Shown here: positions 1 through 5,353 of the stretch, piece after piece | Position numbering within the stretch: the first letter of the stretch is position 1 | How the letters are laid out: each line of letters begins with the position of its first letter | From: Bradyrhizobiaceae bacterium | GTDB taxonomy: Bacteria > Pseudomonadota > Alphaproteobacteria > Rhizobiales > Hyphomicrobiaceae | Reading direction: 5' to 3' | Assembly (NCBI GenBank): GCA_947475855.1 | Contig: CANJPN010000461.1 | Location: 1 to 5,353 of the forward strand | Length of the DNA stretch: 5,353 nucleotides | Translations under genes and position numbers: made by a program | The notes under the pieces: model-generated | The model's input: the letters and a program-made list of their open reading frames with translations, nothing else | Told to the model about the DNA's origin: nothing | Database searches by the model: none

Positions 1-19
1 CACCGCCCCGTCCGTTCGA

Positions 20-1963
20 TTATTTCCCCGTGACGGATGCGGGCACTACCGGCGCGGCGACTGCGCCGCCGGTTAGTTTCGCAGCTTTGTTCGAGTCGTA
101 CCACCAGGTATCCAATACACCGCGGTCGTAGCGCGGTTTTACGGCCGGGCGGCCGAAGCGATCCCAAGCGGCGATGTTGTGTGTTGCCTTGAACCATTGC
201 GGCACCCAATAGTGACCGGCACGGAGCACGCGGTCGAGGGCACGGGCTGCGGTGGTCAATTCATCGCGGGTGCGAGCCTCCTGGATCTTGCCGATCAGGG
301 CATCCACCACGGGATTTGCTATGCCTGAGAGGTTGAAGCTGCCTTCGGTCTCAGCAGCCCGGCTCGAGAAGTAGTTGAGCAACTCCGAGCCGGGCGTCAG
401 GCGCATAACGTAGCGTTGGGTGACGACGTCGAAATCGAAGGTCTTCATCCGGCGTTGGTATTGGGCAGGATCGATGCGGCGGACGCTGGCGCGGATGCCG
501 AGCAGGCGGAGTGTCTGCGCGTAGGGCGTGACGATTCGCTCCGACGTCGCCTCGACGGTGAGGAATTCGATGTCGAGTGTCTCGCCGCGGGCATTGCGCA
601 TCACCTGCTCGGTGCGACGGCGGCCGAGGCCGACCAATTGGCCGAGGCTGCAGAGCATGCCGCACTGACCTTCAGCGATGGTTTCGGTGCGAATGGTCCA
701 TCCGGCGGAGGCTAGCACCTTAACCGCTTCGCGCAGGTTCTTGCGGTCAGCGCCGGAGGCGTCCGAGACTGGCGGCGAATAGGGTTCACTGGTCAGAACT
801 TCCGGGGGAAGCTTGTCGCGGAAAGGTTCCAGCAGCATGATTTCAGCGGGCGTGGGTTGCCCGGTTGCTTTCAAAGGCGAGTTTTCGAAGTAGCTCGCGG
901 TGCGCTGGTAGAGCCCATAGAACAAGTTGGCGTTCATCCATTGGTAGTCGAATGCGAGATCGAGGGCGCGGCGGACGCGCGGGTCTGCGAACTTCGGCCT
1001 TCTCGTATTGACGAAGAAGCCTTGGGCGCCGGAGGGGTTTTCATCAGGCAGCGTGAGGCGTTTGATGCGGCCGTCGCGAACCTGGGGCACGTCGTAAGCG
1101 GTGGCCCAGTCGCGCGCTGTGTACTCTTCTCGGAAGTCGTATTCGCCGGCTTTGAGACCTTCGAGCTGGGCGGTGCGGTCGCGGTAGTATTCGAAGCGGA
1201 TGGTGTCAAAGTTGAAGCGGCCCTTGTTGACGGGCAGGTCCTTGCCCCACCAGTCGGGCCGACGCGTGTAGGTCACGGATGCGCCGTGTCTGAAGTCAGA
1301 AAGCGCGTAGGGGCCGGAGCCGATCGGTGGCACCAGCGACGTCTCCTCGAAGGCGGTGCGGGAGTAATACGCTTTAGAGAGCACGGGCAGGCCCGCGACG
1401 ACGAGCGGCAGGTCGCGGATCTGGGTGCCTTGGAACTCGTATCTCACACGATGGGGGCCGAGGGCGGTCACCTTCGTTACGTCGCGAAGGCGGCTGCGAA
1501 AATTCGGGTGGCCCTTTTCCTTCAGTGTGTCGAAGCTGAAGACGACGTCGTCGGCGGTGACGGGGGATCGGTCCGAGAATCGGGCTTCGGGCCGCAGATC
1601 GAAGGTGACGGAAAGCCGGTCGGGCGAGATCTCGGCCGAGCGCGCAATCGCTGCGTACATGGCGTCGGGCTCGTCTGCTGCTCGCACCATGAGGCTTTCG
1701 AAGACGAGATCTGCGACGCCTTGTGCAGCCTCGCCTTTCAGGATGAAGGGATTGAAGGAATCAAACGTCAAAGCGCCCCCGACGAGGGCCATCCGGCCAC
1801 CCTTCGGTGCGGCGGGATCGACATAGTCGAAATGCTGGAAGGTGGCGGGATATTTGAGGTCGCCGAACGCGGAGATGCCGTGGCGAGGTTCGGCAGTCGC
1901 CGGACAGCGGGAGGCGAGGACGAGCAGCGCTGCCGAGATCAGGATGGCTGCCGCTTTTCGCAT
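20..1963 (-). CDS. YejA-like ABC transporter substrate-binding protein (family 5), second of a tandem pair
   Basis: Periplasmic receptor that should bind peptides or peptide-like compounds and pass them to an ABC importer of the Yej/Opp/Dpp class. The 647-residue product starts with a Sec-type signal peptide: basic MRK, a hydrophobic core at about residues 5-18, and a likely cleavage after A24 (ATA|EP). Cys20 is not in a usable lipobox because Arg precedes it. The mature part is a complete SBP_bac_5 fold: HFDYVDPAAPKGG (44-56), FDSFNPF (67-73), GSGPY (215-219), DWWGKDLPVN (237-246), RRPKFADPRVRRAL (321-334) and a C-terminal DTWWYDSNKAAKL (618-630). From memory, that last segment nearly matches the end of E. 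coli YejA (about 604 residues). Relative to its upstream paralogue it has an insertion at about residues 427-452 with C434 and C438, plus a short Ala/Val/Pro-rich tail. The start follows a GGGAG at 1976-1980 (12 nt away). It lies 30 nt behind the paralogue, so co-transcription is likely. The ligand cannot be read from sequence. Confidence 0.93.
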   Translation of the reverse strand: MRKAAAILISAALLVLASRCPATAEPRHGISAFGDLKYPATFQHFDYVDPAAPKGGRMALVGGALTFDSFNPFILKGEAAQGVADLVFESLMVRAADEPDAMYAAIARSAEISPDRLSVTFDLRPEARFSDRSPVTADDVVFSFDTLKEKGHPNFRSRLRDVTKVTALGPHRVRYEFQGTQIRDLPLVVAGLPVLSKAYYSRTAFEETSLVPPIGSGPYALSDFRHGASVTYTRRPDWWGKDLPVNKGRFNFDTIRFEYYRDRTAQLEGLKAGEYDFREEYTARDWATAYDVPQVRDGRIKRLTLPDENPSGAQGFFVNTRRPKFADPRVRRALDLAFDYQWMNANLFYGLYQRTASYFENSPLKATGQPTPAEIMLLEPFRDKLPPEVLTSEPYSPPVSDASGADRKNLREAVKVLASAGWTIRTETIAEGQCGMLCSLGQLVGLGRRRTEQVMRNARGETLDIEFLTVEATSERIVTPYAQTLRLLGIRASVRRIDPAQYQRRMKTFDFDVVTQRYVMRLTPGSELLNYFSSRAAETEGSFNLSGIANPVVDALIGKIQEARTRDELTTAARALDRVLRAGHYWVPQWFKATHNIAAWDRFGRPAVKPRYDRGVLDTWWYDSNKAAKLTGGAVAAPVVPASVTGK

Positions 1964-1993
1964 CGATTTCAGGTGCTCCCGGCGCGGGCTGCT

Positions 1994-3880
1994 CTATTGC
2001 GCGCGCTTGGCGGCCAGCGCGTTGGCGCGCTCGGTGTCCCACCACCAGGTGCGATCGAACGAGGGGCTCAGCGACGGCATTTTTTCTGGCCGGCCGAATT
2101 TGTCCCAGTACGCCATCCGATCGAAGGGATAGTTCCATTGGGCAACCACGTAGTTGTTCCACAACAGCAGGCGGTCGAGCGCGCGCACAGATGCATTCAG
2201 CTCCTCTCGGTCTCTCGCGAACACGACCTTCTCGACCAGGAAGTCGACGGCTTTGTTCTTGACGCCGATCACATTCATGCTGCCTTCCCGTTCGGCAAAC
2301 TCGCTTGACCAGTAGAGGCGCTGCTCGTTGCCTGGGGCGGATTGCTGTGGGACGACGTGAACGATCATGTCGTAGTCGAACGAGCGTATTCGGGCTTGGT
2401 ATTGGGCTGGGTCGACCACGCGGATGCTGGTTTCGATGCCGAGTTTTTTCAGATCGGCGCTATAGTTCTGAGTGTGGCGTTCGAAGGCTGGGGAGTTGAG
2501 CAGTATTTCGATCTTGAGCGGCTGGCCGGCTGGATTGCGCAACTGAGTGCCGACGATCTTGTAGCCGGCAGCCTGGAGTTGTTTGGCGGCTTCGGCCAAA
2601 TTCTTACGGTGGGCTGTCGCAGATCCACCGACCGGTTGTTTGAACTCTCGCGTGAAGGTGCCCTCAGGCACGCCATCCGGCGCGAGCTTTTTGGCTTCTT
2701 CGAGAAGCTGCAGTTCACGCCCTTGCGGCAGACTGGTCGCTTTGCGCTCGGAGTTGTCGAAGTAGCTCGTGGTTCGAATATATGAAGAATAGAGAAGCTG
2801 TTCGTTCATTTCCTCGAAATTGAACGCCATGTTCAAGGCATCGCGCACGCGGGGATCCTGGAACTGCGGGCGACGTAGATTGAGGGCGAACGCCTGCATG
2901 GGGGTCGGGCGTTTGTTGGTCAATCGCGCGAGTTGCACAAGGCCGCGTTTGACGGCGGGGAAATCGTACTCGGTCGCCCAGGACTTTGCGGTGTTCTCCG
3001 GCCAGTAGTCGATGCCGCCCGCCTTGAAGGCTTCGAACGCCGCGGTACGCTCGCGGTAGTAGTCGATGCGGAAGGTATCGAAGTTCCATTGGCCCCGGTT
3101 CACGGGCAGGTCCTTGGCCCACCAGTCGGCTACGCGCTCGTAGACCATCGACCGGCCGCGATCCATCTCCTTGATGCGATAGGGGCCGGAGCCGAGCGGG
3201 ACATCGAGCGTGGTCTTGGATAGGTCGCGGCTTTCCCAATAGTGCTTTGGCAGGACCGGAAGGCCGGCAACCTGATAGGGAAGTTTGCTGTTCCCGGGGC
3301 CGGTGAAGTGGAACTTGACCTCGTTGGGGCCAGTCTTCTCGCCGCGCTCGACGTCTTTATAGAACTGGGCGTAACGGATGTTGGCCTTCTTCAGAGCTTC
3401 AAGTGTGAAGATGATATCCTCGGGCGTGATCGGCTTACCATCGTGGAACCGCGCTTCCTTGCGCAATCCGAAGGTAACTGAGGAGAAATCGTCGGGGTAT
3501 GAGACCCATTCGGCAACGAGGCCGTACATGACATTGAGTTCATCGGCACTCGGAACCATCAGGTTGTCGTAGGTGTTGTCCAGCTCCGCTGCCGCAACAC
3601 CGGACAGCGTGTAGGGGTTCAGGTTGTCGAAGGAGCCTTCAGCCCACAGCCTGATATTGCCGCCTTTGGGTGCGTTCGGGTTCACCCAATCGAAGTGCTT
3701 GAAGTCGGCCTTGTAGGCCGGCTCGACGATCAAGGTGATCGCGTGGCGCTTCTGCTCCGGCTTCTGGGATCGTTGTTGCGCGATGGCGCTGCCGGCGATC
3801 AGCGGAATTGCGACCGATAGTGCGGCTACCAAACCCAGCGCGGACCTTCGGCTGATCCGGAACGACATAGGAATGGGCAT
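1994..3880 (-). CDS. YejA-like ABC transporter substrate-binding protein (family 5), first of a tandem pair, Tat-like signal
   Basis: Periplasmic solute receptor of the same family as the next gene downstream, probably for peptides or related compounds. The 628-residue product has an N-terminal ISRRSALGLV (9-18) and then a weakly hydrophobic stretch ending in AIA|QQ (cleavage after residue 34). SRRSAL resembles a twin-arginine motif, so Tat export is plausible, though the consensus Phe is Ala. Family landmarks are HFDWVNPNAPKGG (62-74), FDNLNPY (84-90), FHDGKPITPEDI (145-156), GSGPY (230-234), DWWAKDLPVNRG (252-263), RRPQFQDPRVRDAL (336-349), VRALDRLL (565-572) and TWWWD (611-615). All family blocks are present and in order, so the gene looks intact. 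The first ATG is chosen because AAGGAG (3892-3897) lies 11 nt upstream; an internal ATG at 3868-3866 would shorten the protein by four residues and has no Shine-Dalgarno. It is the first gene after the terminator near 3970 and probably heads the operon. Confidence 0.93.
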   Translation of the reverse strand: MPIPMSFRISRRSALGLVAALSVAIPLIAGSAIAQQRSQKPEQKRHAITLIVEPAYKADFKHFDWVNPNAPKGGNIRLWAEGSFDNLNPYTLSGVAAAELDNTYDNLMVPSADELNVMYGLVAEWVSYPDDFSSVTFGLRKEARFHDGKPITPEDIIFTLEALKKANIRYAQFYKDVERGEKTGPNEVKFHFTGPGNSKLPYQVAGLPVLPKHYWESRDLSKTTLDVPLGSGPYRIKEMDRGRSMVYERVADWWAKDLPVNRGQWNFDTFRIDYYRERTAAFEAFKAGGIDYWPENTAKSWATEYDFPAVKRGLVQLARLTNKRPTPMQAFALNLRRPQFQDPRVRDALNMAFNFEEMNEQLLYSSYIRTTSYFDNSERKATSLPQGRELQLLEEAKKLAPDGVPEGTFTREFKQPVGGSATAHRKNLAEAAKQLQAAGYKIVGTQLRNPAGQPLKIEILLNSPAFERHTQNYSADLKKLGIETSIRVVDPAQYQARIRSFDYDMIVHVVPQQSAPGNEQRLYWSSEFAEREGSMNVIGVKNKAVDFLVEKVVFARDREELNASVRALDRLLLWNNYVVAQWNYPFDRMAYWDKFGRPEKMPSLSPSFDRTWWWDTERANALAAKRAQ

Positions 3881-3967
3881 TGGTTCGGCAACTCCTTGTC
3901 GGACTGATCAGAAGGTGTTCGCTGCAGATTTTCGAAAGCTTCTCTGGGTTCGATAGAGATTTTTATA
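3881..3967 (-). promoter_or_regulatory. Leader and probable promoter region of the binding-protein operon
   Basis: This is the 5' region of the tandem binding-protein genes, between the preceding terminator and the ATG. It contains a good Shine-Dalgarno (AAGGAG on the minus strand, 3892-3897) 11 nt before the start. An A+T-rich patch at about 3957-3967 includes TATAAA (minus strand, 3967-3962), which could serve as a -10 element. Its -35 would have to lie within the upstream terminator stem, and no good -35 match is visible there, so the promoter position is only a suggestion. A small palindrome, TTTCGAAA, lies near 3930-3937. No riboswitch or attenuator structure is evident. Confidence 0.35.
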
Positions 3968-4001
3968 GCAAAAGACCCCGCCAACATAGTGGCAGGGTCT
4001 T
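3968..4001 (-). terminator. Rho-independent terminator of the cytochrome c gene
   Basis: Read on the minus strand, AAGACCCTGCCA (4001-3990), a six-base loop and TGGCGGGGTCTT (3983-3972) form a 12-bp stem with one internal C/A mismatch. A TTTT run ending in GC follows at once. The hairpin begins 41 nt past the stop codon of the cytochrome gene and precedes the binding-protein operon, so it should separate the two transcription units. In the plus direction the stem is followed by TTCCATC, with no useful T tract, so it looks unidirectional. Confidence 0.82.
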
Positions 4002-4041
4002 CCATCAGTTCACACTTCGCTGGATAACCGCGCTGCTTGCG

Positions 4042-4602
4042 TCAGTTCGGAAGAGGCTGGGGTGAATCGCTCAGGGTGCGCAAATAGACCAGCAGGTCGG
4101 CGAGATCGGCGTTGTTCTTGACGCCAGCAAAGGCCATCTGATTGCCGGGAACGGCAGCACGAGGATCGTTCAGGTAGGCGGCCATCTTTTCGAACGTCCA
4201 GGGGCCCTTCTGGCCCTTGAGTGCATTCGAGTAGCGCGGGAAGCCGGCGCTTGATGCGATGTCGCGCCCCATTATGCCGTAAAGGTTGGGTCCGACGAGC
4301 GCCTTGCCGTCCTTGTCCGCGGTATGGCAGGCGCGGCATGGCGCGAATGCGGCCCGACCGTTATCGGCGCTCGCTGTCTTCAGCATGGGGCCGACATCGG
4401 AGAACTTGAACGCAACTGGAGCCTCCGCCGTCGTCGCAGCCGCACCGGCGGTAACCGGCAGCGCGTAGCCCGGCTTGGCTTTGTGATCTGCGTCGCCGTG
4501 ACCACCGCCGCTGAGGATCTGGCTCAATGTTCCGGAGCCGAACGCTACCAGCAGAGCGGCCAGGACCGCTCCTGCGATCTTATTGAAAAACCAGCTGTCC
4601 AT
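4042..4602 (-). CDS. Membrane-anchored c-type cytochrome, CycM / cytochrome c552-like
   Basis: Electron carrier on the periplasmic face of the inner membrane. By analogy with CycM of Bradyrhizobium and c552 of Paracoccus, it would carry electrons from the cytochrome bc1 complex to an aa3-type oxidase. The 186-residue protein has an N-terminal anchor (about residues 8-28, no clear cleavage site). A flexible Gly/His/Ala/Pro-rich linker follows (31-65), then one class I cytochrome c domain. The haem site is CRACH (C89, C92, H93). GPNLYGIMGR (104-113) is the usual loop, and M156 in GNQMAFAG is the expected distal haem ligand. The C-terminal ADLLVYLRTLSDSP (168-181) is typical of the family. Length and domain order fit a complete gene. 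The start has GGAGG (4614-4618) 11 nt upstream, and a strong terminator follows the stop, so it is probably monocistronic. The exact oxidase partner is inferred, not seen. Confidence 0.93.
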   Translation of the reverse strand: MDSWFFNKIAGAVLAALLVAFGSGTLSQILSGGGHGDADHKAKPGYALPVTAGAAATTAEAPVAFKFSDVGPMLKTASADNGRAAFAPCRACHTADKDGKALVGPNLYGIMGRDIASSAGFPRYSNALKGQKGPWTFEKMAAYLNDPRAAVPGNQMAFAGVKNNADLADLLVYLRTLSDSPQPLPN

Positions 4603-4613
4603 GCCCCCGTTAA

Positions 4614-4618
4614 CCTCC
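4614..4618 (-). promoter_or_regulatory. Shine-Dalgarno of the cytochrome c gene
   Basis: GGAGG on the minus strand, 11 nt before the ATG at 4602-4600. It supports this start. A run of five G residues lies between the Shine-Dalgarno and the start codon. Confidence 0.6.
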
Positions 4619-4640
4619 AGCGATGAGCCGACCGCTACAT

Positions 4641-4676
4641 TGTTGCCAGCAGTGTTGGCAGCACTGTTGCCGCGTA
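4641..4676. repeat. Three tandem 12-bp repeats in the divergent intergenic region
   Basis: Three head-to-tail units with a 12-bp period: TGTTGCCAGCAG (4641-4652), TGTTGGCAGCAC (4653-4664) and TGTTGCCGCGTA (4665-4676). The first seven bases are kept, with one change in unit 2, and the rest drifts by the third unit. Overlapping dyads are embedded: TGCCA-N7-TGGCA (4644-4660) and CAGTG-N7-CACTG (4650-4666). The cluster lies 39 bp upstream of the cytochrome start codon, within its likely leader or promoter. It may be a regulator-binding array or a leader hairpin; no known regulator's site is recognised. Confidence 0.6.
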
Positions 4677-4727
4677 GTGTATGCCGTGCAGGCGCCGAAC
4701 AACAACCGCGTCGGGCGCGATGCTCCC

Positions 4728-4755
4728 CCTATCGGTAGTATGGCGCTCCTGTCAT
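4728..4755 (-). promoter_or_regulatory. Weak candidate promoter for the cytochrome c gene
   Basis: On the minus strand ATGACA (4755-4750) matches the -35 consensus at five of six bases. It is followed after 16 bp by GATAGG (4733-4728), which matches the -10 consensus at only three of six. Transcription from here would give a leader of about 120 nt that contains the tandem 12-bp repeats. This is a tentative reading with little weight. Confidence 0.2.
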
Positions 4756-4812
4756 CCCCTTGCCACTCTATGCGACGGTGTTCTAGTGGCTGGCGGCGAG
4801 ACCAATTGTCAC

Positions 4813-4840
4813 TTGGGGGCGGCCGCTGGTGGCTTATGCT
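4813..4840 (+). promoter_or_regulatory. Candidate promoter for kdsB
   Basis: TTGGGG (4813-4818), a 16-bp spacer and TATGCT (4835-4840) form a possible sigma-70-type promoter about 50 bp before the kdsB start codon. The -10 half is acceptable (four of six) and the -35 half partial (three of six). TTGTCA (4806-4811) is a better -35 match but lies 23 bp from the -10. The -10 overlaps the inverted copy of the repeat core at 4837-4847, so a protein bound there would be placed to repress. Confidence 0.3.
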
Positions 4841-4847
4841 GGCAACA
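4837..4847 (+). repeat. Inverted 11-bp copy of the tandem-repeat core
   Basis: TGCTGGCAACA here is identical to the minus-strand reading of 4651-4641, the first unit of the tandem repeats. Unit 2 read the same way (TGCTGCCAACA, 4663-4653) differs by one base. The exact match spans 11 bp and neither flanking base continues it. The copies face each other near opposite ends of the 290-bp divergent spacer, 185 bp apart. This is compatible with paired operators or DNA looping, but chance cannot be excluded. Confidence 0.5.
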
Positions 4848-4892
4848 GGATGCCGGTCAAGGTGTCGGTGTCCAACAAACCGGGATAAGAGT

Positions 4893-5353
4893 ATGCCTCG
4901 CGCGATCGTGCTGGTGCCTGCACGCCTCAAAGCCACGCGGCTGCCGGACAAGCCATTGGCCGACATTCACGGTGAGCCGATGATCGTTCACGTCTGGCGG
5001 CGTGCGATGGAGGCTGGCGTTGGCCGCGTCGTGGTGGCGACCGACACCCAAGCCATCGCGGACGTCGTCCAACGAGCCGGGGGCGAGGCGGTCATGACCC
5101 GGGTGGATCATCCCTCTGGCTCGGATCGGATTTTCGAGGCGCTGCGCAAGGTCGATCCTCACCGTACTGCCGATCTGGTGGTCAACCTGCAAGGCGACCT
5201 CCCGACGCTCGATCCGCGGCTCGTCCGCGATTGTCTGGCACCGCTCGCCAAGCGTGACGTCGATATCGCGACGCTGGCAGCGGAGATCAAGCTTGAACAC
5301 GAGCGGACCGAACCGAGTGTGGTCAAGGTCGTCGGTACGCCTACTGCGTCACC
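4893..5353 (+). CDS. kdsB: 3-deoxy-manno-octulosonate cytidylyltransferase (CMP-Kdo synthetase), N-terminal part
   Basis: Cytosolic enzyme that joins Kdo to CMP (CTP + Kdo gives CMP-Kdo + diphosphate), providing the activated sugar for the Kdo-lipid A inner core of lipopolysaccharide. The frame opens with ATG at 4893 and has no stop before the right edge, giving 153 codons of an expected 245-255. Visible hallmarks are the CTP-binding loop VPARLKATRLPDKPL (8-22), GEPMIVHVWRRA (27-38), VVVATD (46-51), MTRVDHPSGSDR (68-79) and VVNLQGDLPT (96-105), where D102 matches the metal-binding Asp of the family's QGD motif. These match alphaproteobacterial KdsB closely. A second in-frame ATG at 4836 would add 19 residues (MLATGCRSRC...) with no family resemblance, and it overlaps the likely -10, so 4893 is preferred; GGGA (4882-4885) lies 7 nt upstream. 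It is transcribed divergently from the cytochrome gene. In related bacteria I recall pheA following kdsB, beyond this window. Confidence 0.94.
   Translation, partial: MPRAIVLVPARLKATRLPDKPLADIHGEPMIVHVWRRAMEAGVGRVVVATDTQAIADVVQRAGGEAVMTRVDHPSGSDRIFEALRKVDPHRTADLVVNLQGDLPTLDPRLVRDCLAPLAKRDVDIATLAAEIKLEHERTEPSVVKVVGTPTAS

Noticed and set aside
64..117. Ala/Val/Pro-rich C-terminal end of the downstream receptor as a sign of frameshift
   Set aside because: The tail follows the conserved DTWWYDSNKAAKL without a break, stays in frame and ends at a normal stop; it is only a short low-complexity extension.
1902..1906. Cys20 in the signal peptide as a lipoprotein site
   Set aside because: The residues before it are A-S-R, and Arg at -1 is not compatible with a lipobox. 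A good Sec cleavage site (ATA) follows at residue 24.
857..2308. Long plus-strand open frame of 483 codons
   Set aside because: It lies antisense to both receptor genes and spans their junction. Its translation is rich in Gly, Val, Glu and Arg with no recognisable domain, as expected for a shadow frame in G+C-rich DNA. The minus-strand genes show clear family motifs throughout.
4836..4892. Upstream in-frame ATG as the kdsB start
   Set aside because: The added 19 residues (MLATGCRSRC...) are Cys/Arg-rich and unlike KdsB N-termini, which begin a few residues before the VPAR loop. The codon also lies in the likely -10 element.
4610..4966. Minus-strand open frame of 118 codons across the divergent spacer and the kdsB start
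   Set aside because: It overlaps the conserved first codons of kdsB antisense, its translation is Arg/Ser/Cys/Gln-rich with no family resemblance, and it would read through the repeats and promoters. It looks like chance.
4857..5300. Minus-strand open frame of 147 codons opposite kdsB
   Set aside because: It is a shadow of kdsB. The plus-strand frame carries the whole set of KdsB motifs, while this translation shows none.
1..5353. CRISPR arrays, insertion sequences, tRNA or rRNA genes, phage or defence genes
   Set aside because: No regularly spaced direct repeats, transposase motifs, terminal inverted repeats or structured RNA gene signatures were seen. Gene order and base composition look like ordinary chromosome.

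Overview
The window looks like chromosomal DNA from an alphaproteobacterium, most likely of the order Hyphomicrobiales (Rhizobiales). The sequence is G+C-rich. It carries two YejA-type periplasmic binding proteins, a membrane-anchored CycM-type cytochrome c and a KdsB whose residues resemble alphaproteobacterial homologues. KdsB also implies a Gram-negative envelope with Kdo-containing lipopolysaccharide. I recall the cytochrome c / kdsB pairing from other Rhizobiales chromosomes such as Sinorhizobium, but could not check it here. The genus cannot be fixed from this window.

Layout by region. Positions 20-3880 (minus strand) hold two tandem paralogous genes for family 5 extracellular solute-binding proteins. 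The upstream gene (1994-3880) encodes a 628-residue protein and the downstream gene (20-1963) a 647-residue protein. They are 30 nt apart and probably form one operon. The operon runs off the left edge, where the permease and ATPase genes of the transporter would be expected. Positions 3881-4041 hold the leader of that operon and a clear intrinsic terminator (about 3968-4001) that closes the transcript coming from the right. Positions 4042-4602 (minus) encode a 186-residue membrane-anchored c-type cytochrome. Positions 4603-4892 form a divergent intergenic region with three 12-bp tandem repeats and an inverted copy of their 11-bp core. Positions 4893-5353 (plus) hold the first 153 codons of kdsB, cut by the right edge.

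Function. The two binding proteins should deliver peptides or peptide-like compounds in the periplasm to an ABC importer of the Yej/Opp/Dpp class. The cytochrome should carry electrons at the periplasmic face of the inner membrane, between the bc1 complex and an aa3-type oxidase. KdsB activates Kdo in the cytosol for lipopolysaccharide synthesis. The cytochrome and kdsB are transcribed away from each other and may share regulatory DNA; the binding-protein operon is insulated from them by the terminator.

No mobile element, CRISPR array, RNA gene, toxin-antitoxin pair or defence system is visible. I do not see a convincing new biological system. The points most worth checking are the repeat cluster in the divergent intergenic region, the two paralogous receptors with apparently different export signals, and a cysteine-bearing insertion in one of them.
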